The position numbers were made by a program, and so were the translations under genes. From NCBI GenBank assembly GCA_009731375.1, contig BJOX01000060.1:512163-576162 (forward strand): a DNA stretch of 64,000 nt, given 5' to 3'. This document shows, one piece after another, positions 1 through 9,399 of the stretch. The notes beneath the pieces were generated by a model that saw only the letters and a program-made list of their open reading frames with translations, was not told the DNA's origin and ran no database searches. Origin of the DNA: Paulinella micropora. Lineage: Eukaryota; Cercozoa; Imbricatea; Euglyphida. Position 1 is the first letter of the stretch. Every line of letters starts with the position of its first letter.

Positions 1-407
1 GGGGGGGGGGGCCAGGAAAGTGCGATTTACGCTGAATTAAAGCTCGGCGGTCTTACGCTTAGCACCGAAAACTGAGAGTGGGAGAGGAAAGAGGCAGGGG
101 AGCGCAGAAAACTTTTTGTAACTTCTGCGCCTTTCCCTTCCCCCTCCCCTCTGCTTTTTGAGCCCCTGTGCTCAGGGGGAATGGGAGGCACAAGGCAAAT
201 TTAAAAGAGAGAGGACGAGGGGGGCACCCCTGTCTAAAAACAGGGGACGGAGGAGCAACGGAGCAGGGGAGAGACAATCACGATCTGTCGTTGCCTCTTA
301 TCTGAGAACGAGGAGGAGCGTGAGAGGGGAAGAGGGCGCGCCAAGAAAACGTAAATATGTTTTTAATTAAAGCTCGACAGAGTCTTACACTTGACACTGA
401 GAAGCCA

Positions 408-800
408 ACCCGCCGACGCGAGCTGAAGGGAGGAGCAAAAATAAGTGAACTTTTTTTGAGAGCCCACAGATGGAGAGGAGGGGGGGGGGGCGCCCCCCCC
501 CCCACTTTTTTTTTCTTCTTCCCCCTGAGCCCACTGAGCCCGGGGGCTCAAAGAACAAGGGAGGGGAGGAGGGGGGAGAGCGCAGAAGCTACCAAAAAAA
601 TGAAACGCCCNNNNNNNNNNTTTCCCCCTTGTCGAGACTTTTTGGAACTTTCTTCATGACGCTTTTAGCGAAGGCGGCTTGGCGGTCTGTGCATGTGATA
701 TGGCCGAAAAAGGCAGCGTTTCCAGGCTTTTCTGGCAATACTACCTTTTTTCGGCCATATCATTCCAGGCGCACACATACGCAAATTTGGCGACAAGTTT
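408..800 (+). repeat. Direct repeat copy 1 (matches 4255-4690)
   Basis: The stretch from the ccgacgcgagctgaaggg segment through aaaataagtgaac, the agcccacagatgg segment, the G-run/C-run palindrome, cccctgagccc, gagcgcagaagctacc and the hairpin-B block is matched almost base for base by 4255-4690, apart from homopolymer lengths and gaps. This is a recent direct duplication about 3.85 kb apart. Confidence 0.75.
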
Positions 801-1160
801 TGTGCAAAAAAAAGAAGAGAGAAAGAGAAAAATCTTGTTTGAAAAAAAGGGGGAGGGGGAAAGGAGGGAAGAGGGGAGAGGGAGGGAAGATAGAAGAGGG
901 AGGAGAGAGGGAAGAGGGAGGAAAACACTCCCCTCCCCCCCCCCTCCCCTCTTTCGTTTGTTTACTCCCCCCTTTCGTTTGTTTAAAGGGGAAGAGAGAG
1001 GGAGGGGGGAGAGAGAGGGGCGCCCCCGTTCTTTTCCCGCTCCCTCCTCCCTCTGAAGGGGGAGGGGTAAAAAAACTTGTCATTTGCGCATTAAAAAAAA
1101 AAGAATTGGCGCGCGTTTCTTTCCGCGGGAAAACATATGTTACCCCCCCCCCCCCGGGGA
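640..1160 (+). repeat. Repeat block E, copy 1 of 3
   Basis: The block begins ttgtcgagactttttggaac and contains gcggcttggcggtctgt, hairpin B, cacacatacgcaaatttggc and then a GA-rich tract. It ends in ggggcgcccccgttct and a segment with cttgtcatttgcgca and aaaacatatgttacccc. It recurs at 2380-3000 and, cut short by a gap, at 4502-4874. No coding potential was found. Confidence 0.8.
697..761. repeat. Hairpin family B, copy 1
   Basis: Inverted arms gatatggccgaaaaaggcag and ctaccttttttcggccatat(c) enclose about 24 nt. There is one mismatch and one extra T. The hairpin lies in the gene-free block. Confidence 0.8.
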
Positions 1161-2111
1161 NNNNNNNNNNTAAGTTTTGCACGACTATATCACTCCCAAA
1201 ATTTGACCATATCTCACCCTCCCGAGGAGCAGGGCAGGAAAGAGGGAGGAGTGGGGGCGCGCTAAGAAAGTGCGAAAAAGAATACGCTGAATTAAAGCTC
1301 GACAGTCTTACACTTGGAACTGAAAACTATGAGTGGGAGAGGGAAGGGGCAGGAGGGGCAGAAGCGCGCTAGGAATGTAAAAAAATAAAAAAAATCCTTG
1401 ACAAAGTTTTAATTTTGGCACTGAGAACTAAGAGAGAGAAATGCAAGGGGGGAAGCACGAATTGTCTTAGTCCCTGTCTAAGACTCGGGAGCGGGAGTGG
1501 GAAGGAGAAGGGGCAGGGGAGCGCAGAAATTTTTTTGTAACTTATGCGCCTTTCCCTTCCCCCTCCCCTCTGCTTTTTGAGCCCCTGTGCTCAGGGGAGA
1601 AGGGAGGGCACAAGACAAATTCAAACGAGAGAGGGCGAGGGGGCCACCCTGGGAGAAGGGGCACCAAGAAAGTACAAAACGAAAATTACGCTGAATTAAA
1701 GCTCGACAAAGTCGTACACTTGCCACTGAACAACTGAGAGAGGGAGAGGGAAGGGACGCGCTAAGAATGTACAAAAAAAGATTTAAGAAAATCCCTGGAA
1801 AAGCTTTTAATCTTGGAGCTGAGAACTAGGAAAGAACTGGGAGCTGGCGAGAGAAGTGGCAGGGGGGAGGGAGGCGCCAAAGAATGTGCGAAATCTTTTT
1901 ATTAAAACTCGACAAGGTCTTACACTTGGCACTGAGAACGAAGAGAGAAGGGGACGAGGCAGGGGAAGGGGGGAGAGCACGAATCGTCTTAGTCGACGGT
2001 CTTACACTGGAACCAAAAAAAGGGAAGGGGCAGGGGCGCGCTAAGAATGTACAAACAAAATTCTTAAGTTTTAGTTTTGGCACTGAGAACTAAGAGAGGG
2101 AGAAAAGGGGG

Positions 2112-2142
2112 AGGGGGGCTGGGGGGGGCCTTGCCCCCCGGA
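2112..2142 (-). repeat. Half copy of two-hairpin element C (hairpin 1 only)
   Basis: On the minus strand this reads gtccggggggcaaggccccc, the same first hairpin as the copy at 5693-5744. The second hairpin (cagcccgc...gcgggctg) is absent. It abuts aggttaaatttgtgg, which is repeated inverted near 5402-5427. Confidence 0.6.
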
Positions 2143-2379
2143 CCAGGTTAAATTTGTGGCTTTAGAGATAGCAAAAATAAGTAAACTTTTTTTTGGGAGC
2201 CCACAGGGGGGGGGGGGGGGGCCCCCCCCCCCCCCCCCCCCNNNNNNNNNNNNNNNNNNNNNNNNNNNNNNNNNNNNNNNNNNNNNNNNNNNNNNNNNNN
2301 NNNNNNNNNNNNNNNNNNNNNNNNNNNNNNNNNNNNNNNNNNNNNNNNNNNCCCCCCCCCCCCCTTCCCCCTTGTCGAG

Positions 2380-2778
2380 ACTCCGGCTGAACGAGTACAT
2401 TTCTTTTTGGTACTTTCTTGATGACGCAAAATATGGCGGCTTGGCGGTCTGTACATGTGATATGGCCGAAAAAGGCAGCGTTCCCAGGCTTTTCTGGCAA
2501 TACTGCCTTTTTTGGCCATATCATTCCAGGCGCACACATACGCAAATTTGGCGACAAGTTTTGTGCAAAAATAAGAGAGAAAGAGAAAAATCGTTTGAAA
2601 AAAAAGGGGAGGGCGAACGAAGGGAAGAGGGGAGAGGGAGGGAAGAGGGGAGAGGGGAGAAAGAGGGAAGATGGAAGAGGGAAGAAAGAGGGAAGATGGA
2701 AGAGGGAGGGGAGAGGGAGGAAAACCCTCCCCTCCTCCCTCCCCCCTTTCGTTTGTTTTAAGGGGAAGAGAGAGGGAG

Positions 2779-2822
<44 letters not shown>

Positions 2823-3000
2823 CCCCCGTTCTCTCCCCCCTCCCCCTTCTCTCCCCCCTCCCCCTTATCTTCCCCCTCCCCCTTATCTTCCCGCTCCCTC
2901 CTCCCTCCGAAGGGGGAGGGGTAAAAAAACTTGTCATTTGCGCAACAAAAAAAAACTTTGGTGCGCTTTTCTTCCCGCGGGAAAACATATGTTACCCCGA
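2380..3000 (+). repeat. Repeat block E, copy 2 of 3
   Basis: Second copy of the block described at 640-1160. It contains the most perfect hairpin B, an extended (ga)n run at 2784-2818 and the same 3' segment ending in aaaacatatgttacccc. Confidence 0.8.
2459..2522. repeat. Hairpin family B, copy 2, best preserved
   Basis: Twenty-base arms gatatggccgaaaaaggcag and ctgccttttttggccatatc flank a 24-base loop. The arms pair throughout apart from one G:T-type position. Confidence 0.85.
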
Positions 3001-3053
3001 GGAAAAGAGACCGGAGCGGCCCGTTCATTTGGCGCTAAGTTTTGCACGACTAT

Positions 3054-3117
3054 GATACGACCGGAAAAGGCAGTGCTTCCAGGTTTTTTGGTAGAACTGC
3101 CTTTTTTCAGCTATATC
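3054..3117. repeat. Hairpin family B, copy 3, diverged
   Basis: Arms gatacgaccggaaaaggcag and ctgccttttttcagctatatc, with a loop homologous to the other copies. The flanks differ from block E, so the hairpin also exists outside that block. Confidence 0.7.
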
Positions 3118-4501
3118 ACTAGGGTAGGGGCGCGCTAAAATATACAAGAAAAAATTAATAAAAAAATCACTGAAAACTAAGAGAGGGAGAGGGAAGGGGC
3201 GGGGGGAAGCACGAATTGTCTTAGTGCCCGTCTGAGACTCGGGAGCGGGAGTGAGAAGAGGGAGGGGCAGGGGCGCGCTAATAATGTACAAACAATAAAA
3301 AGCGATTTTTTCAATAAAAACTCGACAGTCTTACACTTGGCACCAGCCCCGCGCCAAACAATATGTGTGAAATACGCTGAATTAAAAGTTCGACAAACTT
3401 TAAGTCTTACACTTGGCTCTAAAAACTAGGAGAGAGAAAGGGAAGGGGAAGGGCAGGGCGCGCTATGAATGCACAAAAAAAATGTAGTTTAAAAAGTCTC
3501 GACAAGGGAGAAGAGAAGAGAGAGGGGGAAAAGTGTCAAGTATTTATTTTTTGTTTAAGCTTTTGCGCCCTTCCCCCCTTGCCCTGCTCCTGGAGCCCCT
3601 GGGCTCAGGGGGTGCGGGGTGTAGGGGGGGGGGGGCGTCAAGAAAGTGCGATTTACGCTGAATTAAAGCTCGACAAAGTCGTAAACTTGCCACTGAGAAC
3701 TGAGAGACGGAGAGGGAAAGGGAGAGGAGGGTGGCAGAAAGAATCTTTGGATGCAGGGGAGGGGGCGCCCCGGCATGAACCCAGTGGCATTTTCTTAGTT
3801 TTGTGTTCTGCCCCCTGCTCTTTGAGCCCCCCGGACTCAAGGGAGGGGAGGTACAAAACAAATTTAAAGAGGAGAGGGGGAGGGGGGAGAAAGGGGGCGC
3901 CCCCCCCCCCCCGTCGGGAGAGGGAAGCGGGAGGAGGGCGCGCCAAGAAAACGTAAATCTTTTTTTAATTAAAGCTCGACAGAGTCTTACACTTGTCACT
4001 GAGAACTATGCGAGGGAGAAAAAAGAGGCCGGGGAGGAGGAAGCATGAATTGTCTTAGTCCCCCGTCTGAGAATCGGGAGCGGGGGAGGGTAGGAGCGCG
4101 CTAAGAATGTACAAATAAAAAAAATTCTTGACAAAGTTTTAATTTTGGCACTGAGAACTAAGAGAGGGAGAAAAAAAGGGGAGGGGGGCGCGCCAAGAAT
4201 GTGTAAAATACGCTGAATTAAAGCTGGACAAAGTCTTATACTTGACACTGAGAAGCCAGCCCGCCGGCGCGGGCTGAAGGGGGAGCAAAAATAAGTGAAC
4301 TTTTTTGAGAGCCCACAGATGGGGGGGGCGCCCCCCCCTCCCCTTTTTTTTCTCTTCTCCCCCCTGAGCCCCCTGAGCCCGGGGGGCTCAAAGAACAAAG
4401 GAAGGGAAAGAGGGGAGAGAGGAGAGCGCAGAAGCTACCAAACAATGAAACGCCTCAACTAAGCCCCCCCCCCCCCCCCCCCCCCCCCCCCNNNNNNNNN
4501 N

Positions 4502-4874
4502 TTGTGGAGACTTTTTGGAACTTTCTTCATGGCGCTTTTAGCGAAGGCGGCTTGGCGGTCTGTGCATGTGATATGGCCGAAAAAGGCAGCGTTTCCAGGC
4601 TTTTCTGACAATACTGCCTTTTTTCTGCCATATCATTCCAGGCGCACACACACGCAAATTTGGCGACAAGTTTGTGCAAAAAAAAGAATAAAGAGAAAGA
4701 GAAAGAGAAGAATCTTGTTTGAAAAAAAAGGGGAGGGGGAACGAAGAGAAGAGGGGAGAGGGAGGGAAGAGGGAAGAGGAGGGGAGAGGAAAGAAAAAGG
4801 GAGGGGGGGGGAGGGAGGGGCGCCCCCGTTCTCTTCCCTTCTCCCTTCCCCCCCCCCCCCCCCCCCCCCCCCCC
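4502..4874 (+). repeat. Repeat block E, copy 3 of 3, truncated by a gap
   Basis: Third copy of the block at 640-1160. It is colinear through hairpin B and the GA-rich tract to ggggcgcccccgttctct, then runs into poly-C and the 395-base gap at 4875-5269. The DNA right of that gap begins with a long G run. Confidence 0.75.
4570..4634. repeat. Hairpin family B, copy 4
   Basis: Arms gatatggccgaaaaaggcag and ctgccttttttctgccatatc, same loop as copies 1 and 2, inside the third block E. Confidence 0.8.
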
Positions 4875-5269
4875 NNNNNNNNNNNNNNNNNNNNNNNNNN
4901 NNNNNNNNNNNNNNNNNNNNNNNNNNNNNNNNNNNNNNNNNNNNNNNNNNNNNNNNNNNNNNNNNNNNNNNNNNNNNNNNNNNNNNNNNNNNNNNNNNNN
5001 NNNNNNNNNNNNNNNNNNNNNNNNNNNNNNNNNNNNNNNNNNNNNNNNNNNNNNNNNNNNNNNNNNNNNNNNNNNNNNNNNNNNNNNNNNNNNNNNNNNN
5101 NNNNNNNNNNNNNNNNNNNNNNNNNNNNNNNNNNNNNNNNNNNNNNNNNNNNNNNNNNNNNNNNNNNNNNNNNNNNNNNNNNNNNNNNNNNNNNNNNNNN
5201 NNNNNNNNNNNNNNNNNNNNNNNNNNNNNNNNNNNNNNNNNNNNNNNNNNNNNNNNNNNNNNNNNNNNN

Positions 5270-5343
<74 letters not shown>

Positions 5344-5560
5344 GGGGGTGCTCCCCCCCCCGCGGGCTCCGAAAAAGAAAGTTTGTTTATTTTTGCTCTC
5401 CCTCTAAACCCACAAATTTAACCTGTTCACTTTGTGACCAGCTACAGGCATGGCCCTGCCCTTGGCTTTATGGGTCCTGTTTCCACTACAAGCTCCATCT
5501 GAGCCATCCGACGAGTGACTTCTCCAATGAGGCGGCGCACTCTCTGGGACAAGAAAGCAT

Positions 5561-5601
5561 GGCCCCCCGAGCCACCCCTTCAGCCCACGTCGGCGGGTCG
5601 G
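5561..5601 (+). repeat. Two-hairpin element C, copy 1, degenerate
   Basis: ggccccccgagccacccctt followed by cagcccacgtcggcgggtcg. Both halves match the other copies, but the first hairpin has lost its G arm and the second is imperfect. It is the oldest-looking copy in the TnpB region. Confidence 0.6.
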
Positions 5602-5692
5602 CCACGAGAAGAGAAGACCCGAGAGAGGAAGTTCAAGCACGCGCAGCCTCCTTCAGAACCTTCTTTAGCTTATGCGCCGTTCTGGACTGAGT

Positions 5693-5744
5693 CCGGGGGG
5701 CAAGGCCCCCCGAGCCCCCCTTTCAGCCCGCGCCAGCGGGCTGG
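5693..5744 (+). repeat. Two-hairpin element C, copy 2
   Basis: Hairpin 1 (ccggggggcaaggccccccg), spacer agccccccttt, hairpin 2 (cagcccgcgccagcgggctg). It interrupts the 5' part of the TnpB-like gene. Confidence 0.85.
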
Positions 5745-6015
5745 TACGAGCCGACAACCGCACAAGGTCTGCAGGAGACCTCCTGGCAGTCGCGACTTGC
5801 ACTGCTGCCCGCAACTCAGGTCAACGCGCGACGTAACGCGGCCAAAGCAGACGACACCCAGAACAAGGTGCCCAAGAAGAAGTTTAGTCTGAACAAGAAG
5901 GCGGGCAAGACGCCCCCGCTCAAGACACTCACGTGCAGGATCTACCCAAAGACCAAGGGCAAAGAGGTTAGGCAAGCTTGGGTGCGTAAGGCCTGGCTGT
6001 TATTTCGAGCAGTTC

Positions 6016-6087
6016 CCGGGGGGCATGCCCCCCGCGCCCCCCCTTAAAGCCCAGCGTGCTTCCCTCCAGCCCGCGTCAGCGGGCTGG
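6016..6087 (+). repeat. Two-hairpin element C, copy 3
   Basis: Hairpin 1 ccggggggcatgccccccgc, a longer spacer containing taaagcccagcgtgcttc, then hairpin 2 cagcccgcgtcagcgggctg. It lies between the N-terminal IYPK-type motif and the Lys-rich linker of the TnpB-like gene. Confidence 0.85.
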
Positions 6088-6587
6088 TAAAAAGAGACGG
6101 CGCCAAGAAAAGAAGCAGGAAAAGCCCGGCAAGCACAAGAGATAAAAAAAAGAGGAAAAGCAGCAGGAGCAAAAAGAAAAGGAATATAAGGAGGAGACGC
6201 CCGAGGAGATCAAGGCCAGGAAAGCAAAGGAACGTCAAGAACAAAAGGAGCGCCGAGAGCAAAGAAGGGCCGACATGGGCGGGAGAATGCGCTGCTTGGG
6301 CGACTTTGATCTAGATACTCTGCGCCTGCGGTTTGTGCAAGAGGACAGTGAATTTGTACGAGCCAGGCCGTGGCTTCTCAGCGTGCCCTACGACATCCGC
6401 GCGGTCGCCATTCGGGACCTGCAAGCGGCGAGGGCCTCCGCCATCTCAAATCTTAGCCAGAAGGGCAAGTTCTTCCACAGGAAAAGAGTCAACTTCCGCC
6501 CGCAAGTGGGAGGAGCGCAGGTCTACGATCGCGATCTCGCACACGGTCTGGGGGCGCCAGCGGGGCTTCTTTGCAGGCTTTCTGGGA

Positions 6588-6649
6588 CCCGGGGGGCAAG
6601 CCCCCCGCGCCCCCCCTTGCTACCCTTTCAGCCCGCGGCAGCGGGCTGG
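6588..6649 (+). repeat. Two-hairpin element C, copy 4
   Basis: Hairpin 1 ccggggggcaagccccccgc, spacer ccccccttgctacccttt, hairpin 2 cagcccgcggcagcgggctg. It sits immediately upstream of the RuvC-I motif and changes the reading frame there. Confidence 0.85.
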
Positions 6650-6926
6650 ACTCCAAGCGTGTAGTGAGCATTGATCTGGGTGTCAGGAGCTTTCTAACCA
6701 TGTACCACGCGGACTCGGGCGCGATAACCGAATGGGGCCGCGGGTCCATTGCACGCGTGTACCGATTGCAGAAACACATAGACAAGCTGCTGAGCAAGGT
6801 CGCGCTACTGGCTAAGGACAGCAGCAAGAAGCGAAACCGTTGGCGCCTACGGCGCGCTATTACTCGAGTGCGCGACAAGATCTAGTACAACAGGGTCCAG
6901 GACGTGCACAAGAAAGCCGCCAGATG

Positions 6927-6978
6927 CGGGGGGCGCCGCCCCCCCGTGACCCCCCTTGCAGCCCGCGCCAGCGGGCTG
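6927..6978 (+). repeat. Two-hairpin element C, copy 5
   Basis: Hairpin 1 cggggggcgccgccccccc, spacer, then hairpin 2 cagcccgcgccagcgggctg. It replaces or borders the missing RuvC-II region of the TnpB-like gene. Confidence 0.8.
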
Positions 6979-7214
6979 CGCAGCGAGAGTATGCAGGCAA
7001 GTGCAAAGTGCTGATCTGCAACGAGGAGTTCACCACACAGGCGTGTACGCAATGCGGGGCGCTGTGGAGAGACATCAAAGCTGCCAAGACGTACAGCTGT
7101 GAGTGGTGCGCCCTGCAGCACGGACGCGACATGAACGCCAGTCGCAATATCCTCTTGAGACTGCTGGCATTGGGTCGTCAGGACTTGTATTAGTTTGTTT
7201 AGGTTCTAAATCTC

Positions 7215-7249
7215 GCACCAAACCCTGACGTTAGGTCGGGTTTTGGTGC
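7215..7249 (+). ncRNA. Strong hairpin just 3' of TnpB-like gene (possible guide-RNA/right-end remnant)
   Basis: gcaccaaaccc pairs with gggttttggtgc, an 11-12 bp stem with a 12-base loop that starts 22 bases after the TnpB stop. In TnpB and Fanzor loci the guide (omega) RNA is made from the 3' end of the gene and the element's right end, which is structured. The position fits, but the gene is dead and no guide boundary can be read. A simple transcription terminator is the alternative. Confidence 0.4.
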
Positions 7250-7354
7250 TTTGCTTCGATTGGGGCCTCTGAGAAGGGAGGGGGGTGTGCCGCGTGCTGC
7301 CCTTTCTCCCTTCCAGCTGTAGGAATCTCTGGAGGGGTTCACCTCTCTAAGATT

Positions 7355-7624
7355 TCAATCCAATCCGTAATTGACCATGAGCGCTCTGGCAAGCGAGATC
7401 AGTGCGCATGTAGTCTCCAGCACCTGATCGCTAGGGGGGTAAGACCTGGCTGTGTCCGAGGATACGCAACGTGCAGTCGGCTGACACCAATAGTGAGACG
7501 AAAGCGTGGTAACCACTTTGAGCTCCCGGGGGCACAGCCGCTCGAACGGCTTTACTCCACGGGCCAGCGCGGCGGGGGCCGGGGGCAGCTTGGCGTCTAG
7601 CACGGGCCCGAGCGAAGCGCGCAA
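7355..7624 (-). CDS. Possible small protein, unrecognised
   Basis: An 89-codon frame with mixed composition and a few Cys and Trp. No family recognised, no clear promoter, and the start is not ATG. It lies between the TnpB-like remnant and the next larger gene. It may be the C-terminal part of a decayed gene or chance. Confidence 0.2.
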   Translation of the reverse strand: MRASLGPVLDAKLPPAPAALARGVKPFERLCPRELKVVTTLSSHYWCQPTARCVSSDTARSYPPSDQVLETTCALISLARALMVNYGLD

Positions 7625-7684
7625 AGAAAGTATTCAATTTGTTTTTTTTTAGTCGACAAAGCCTTGCACTTTCTTGGCGTGCTT

Positions 7685-7735
7685 TTGCCTTTATCAGCCA
7701 TATCACGCTTCACAAACCTATGTGCATGGGTTTGG
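7685..7735. repeat. Copy of the ccatatcacgctt/cctatgtgca repeat
   Basis: tttgcctttatcagccatat, cacgcttcacaaacctatgt and gca match segments near 10625-10675 and 21990-22035. The ccatatcac end corresponds to one arm of hairpin family B. It lies beyond the 3' end of the gene at 7748-8794. Confidence 0.65.
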
Positions 7736-7747
7736 TAGGTTGTATGC

Positions 7748-8794
7748 TCATTCCCCCGGGGGGAGTTGGTGTGCAAACAGGCACTGTAACCCGAATTTCA
7801 CGTTGGCTTTCCAGCTCGTTGTGTCGCGGGCGGTGGTGTTCTCTGCGCTAATGTAGGTTGATATCAAGTCAAACGCCGGCTTGAAATCTTGGTGGTTGCA
7901 GGCGTCGATAGCAGCTTGGATTGCATTTAGGAAAGTCTCGGTATTGCTACGCGGCCACCAGAACCCCGGGCCGCAAGCAGGCAAAGGCTTGACCGACACT
8001 TTTCTGTGCCAGCTCTTTGCCACTTTTCGGACAGTGTTGATGTCGTGTTGCACTAGCCTTCCGGTGGCAGCTCCCATCGTAACTTGGCTCATGTCGCCTG
8101 TCTCGCTGATGGGCCAGAAGAAAACAATAGATTGCTTGGACGACGACGTGGCCCGCTTGCTATCATCTGCTGGGGTTATGGTCACGTCGAGCCTGCAAAG
8201 GTGCAGCCCGCGCCGGATTTCCGGGGGCGCATTGCTCTTCGCCGGGTCCGACAGCTGAAAGCCCTGCTGGTTCATGGCTTCGTAGAAGCTTTTTATTGCC
8301 GTTTGTCCTGTCCGGGATCCGAGATCCAGCTCCTGTATTTTGGCGGGAAGACCAGGGGCCACTCGGGCCCATGCCTTCTTGTCCTCCTCGGAACCGTTAT
8401 CTGCGTCGTAGAACAGCTCCGGGGGGTTGCTTTGACTACTAGCGTTCTCGCAGTTGGCGCATTTCGCACATTTGCTCACTGGGATTAGAAGCAGTTCGGG
8501 TTTGTAGAATTTTGGGACATAGTAGCAATCGTCCCTCATTATTAGTTTGGAACGCAGAGCTTCAACATCGTAACTACTTAGGCTGCCCTCGGCCCGCACA
8601 TCCATGAGAGCGTGCAGGGTATACATGAGCAGGCGGGCGTCGGTCTGGTCTAGATTTTTTCGTTTGCTACCTTGGTAGATAAAGTTCCTCACAGCCCACA
8701 AACATCCTCCTGGCAGAAGCGAGTAGGGTTGTCGCAGTTTCTTGAATTCCTCAGCCGTCGCAGAGCCCCCCCAAGCTTCGCCCCAGGTGTTCAA
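7748..8794 (-). CDS. Unrecognised protein, about 348 codons (possibly 3' part of a longer gene)
   Basis: A well-formed coding frame with balanced composition. A Cys cluster (CAKCANC) about a third of the way in could bind metal; a Trp/Pro-rich stretch (GPGFWWPRSNTE) follows near the C-terminus. There is no ATG at the open end. The frame stays open upstream through FINRFCKVK to an in-frame TGA at 8855-8857, beyond which the segment at 8855-9090 continues in the same frame. This may therefore be the C-terminal part of one gene running from about 10,086. It ends at TGA; the next in-frame stop is a TAG nine codons later. No family recognised. Confidence 0.6.
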   Translation of the reverse strand: MNTWGEAWGGSATAEEFKKLRQPYSLLPGGCLWAVRNFIYQGSKRKNLDQTDARLLMYTLHALMDVRAEGSLSSYDVEALRSKLIMRDDCYYVPKFYKPELLLIPVSKCAKCANCENASSQSNPPELFYDADNGSEEDKKAWARVAPGLPAKIQELDLGSRTGQTAIKSFYEAMNQQGFQLSDPAKSNAPPEIRRGLHLCRLDVTITPADDSKRATSSSKQSIVFFWPISETGDMSQVTMGAATGRLVQHDINTVRKVAKSWHRKVSVKPLPACGPGFWWPRSNTETFLNAIQAAIDACNHQDFKPAFDLISTYISAENTTARDTTSWKANVKFGLQCLFAHQLPPGE

Positions 8795-8854
8795 ACTCTG
8801 TGGTGCTTGTCGTTTTACCTTACAGAACCGGTTAATGAAGCAAATAAATTTGGT

Positions 8855-9312
8855 TCAGGGTCGAGATTCTGACGTTTGCCGGCTCATGCCATCAAAGACG
8901 GAAGTAATATAACTCTTCCCTTGCAAACACAGCAGCTTTCTGTGTACATCGCTTTCTGCCAGCTTCAGGCAATCAGTGAGCTCGTAGTAAAGTTCTAGAA
9001 AGCACAGAAATTCGCCCACTACCAGACCTCCGTAGATAAATCTACCCTCAAAAACGCATTCTTTCTTGCTCCAGAACCTTTCCAAAAAGTCTTCTATCTG
9101 TAATTCTTCCTCTGAATTGTATATGCAAATAGAACTTTCATTGCGTCAAAGTATGATTTCCCGCGTGGCTCCGTAATTGCTGATAAATCATATCGGAGCA
9201 AGCTCTGAAACAATCCTAGCGACGAGCCTTTCCATTGAATCGCCCGGAGCGCTTTGATCAGCGGCGCTAGCGCGTTGGCTCTGCGTCCCTCGCTCGAGGC
9301 AAAGTATGTCAT
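8855..9312 (-). pseudogene. Middle part of the 10,086-7,748 gene, frameshifted
   Basis: Codons 9312-9094 are in frame with the upstream frame ending at 9400. Near 9100, in a run of short A/G tracts, the frame shifts to the one read at 9085-8855 (FLERFWSKKE..., FLCFLELYYEL...). That frame runs to an in-frame TGA at 8855-8857 and is then in register with the 7748-8794 frame. Composition is consistent with a helical protein. No family recognised. Confidence 0.5.
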
Positions 9313-9399
9313 GCCGTTAGCTAGCAGCGTCAGGTAAAGCGCGGCAGCAAGATGGGTTACGAAATTTTCGGTCTGCAGTTTTCTGAAGTGCTCTAACAG

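Larger units (their letters stand above)
12..4255 (+). repeat. Family A short dispersed repeat, about 15 copies
   Basis: A unit of about 45-90 bp recurs with the core gctgaattaaagctcgac, then a variant of aagtcttacacttggcactg and gagaact, usually followed by gggagaggga. It is often preceded by cgcgc(c/t)aagaaagtg. Copies start near 12, 361, 1259, 1395, 1662, 1796, 1895, 2060, 3315, 3370, 3635, 3935, 4125 and 4190, with a weaker one near 1985. Some copies have the shortened core gacaaagttttaattttggc. Further copies, mostly in the opposite orientation, lie in the gene-bearing part near 10265, 10505, 10705, 12240 and 21848. No terminal inverted repeats or target duplications were recognised. Confidence 0.8.
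1..5427. repeat. Gene-free nested repeat block
   Basis: No convincing gene is visible. The block is purine-rich (gggag, agaggg) and built from short dispersed units: family A, hairpin family B, G-run/C-run palindromes and a larger block present three times. Open frames here are only low-complexity Arg/Gly/Glu or Pro/Ser/Leu translations, or they run through gaps. Gaps at 611-620, 1161-1170, 2242-2351, 4492-4501 and 4875-5269 are mostly flanked by long C or G runs, so true lengths are unknown. Large intergenic palindromic repeats are known from some giant viruses such as pithoviruses; whether this family is related cannot be judged here. Confidence 0.8.
5510..7193 (+). pseudogene. TnpB/Fanzor-like RNA-guided nuclease, decayed
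   Basis: The remnant resembles transposon-encoded TnpB and its eukaryotic/giant-virus relatives, Fanzor, which are RNA-guided DNA nucleases. Readable parts in order: a Lys-rich N-terminal stretch with TLTCRIYPKTKGKEVRQAW near 5928-5990, typical of the N-terminus; a Lys/Glu-rich linker near 6090-6275; the RPWLLSVPYDIRAVAIRDL segment (6368-6425); the RuvC-I motif SIDLGVRSF (about 6669-6695); the zinc ribbon CTQCG...CEWC (about 7047-7110); and the RuvC-III motif RDMNASRNIL (about 7126-7156). An in-frame TAG lies near 6883, a frameshift occurs in the A run near 6142, and five family-C elements interrupt the frame. The RuvC-II glutamate region between about 6890 and 6990 is missing, so the enzyme should be inactive. 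Stop is TAG at 7191. Confidence 0.8.

Noticed and set aside
2156-3028. Open frames through the repeat block
   Set aside because: Low-complexity Arg/Glu/Gly or Ser/Leu/Pro sequence running through N; no homology or codon structure.
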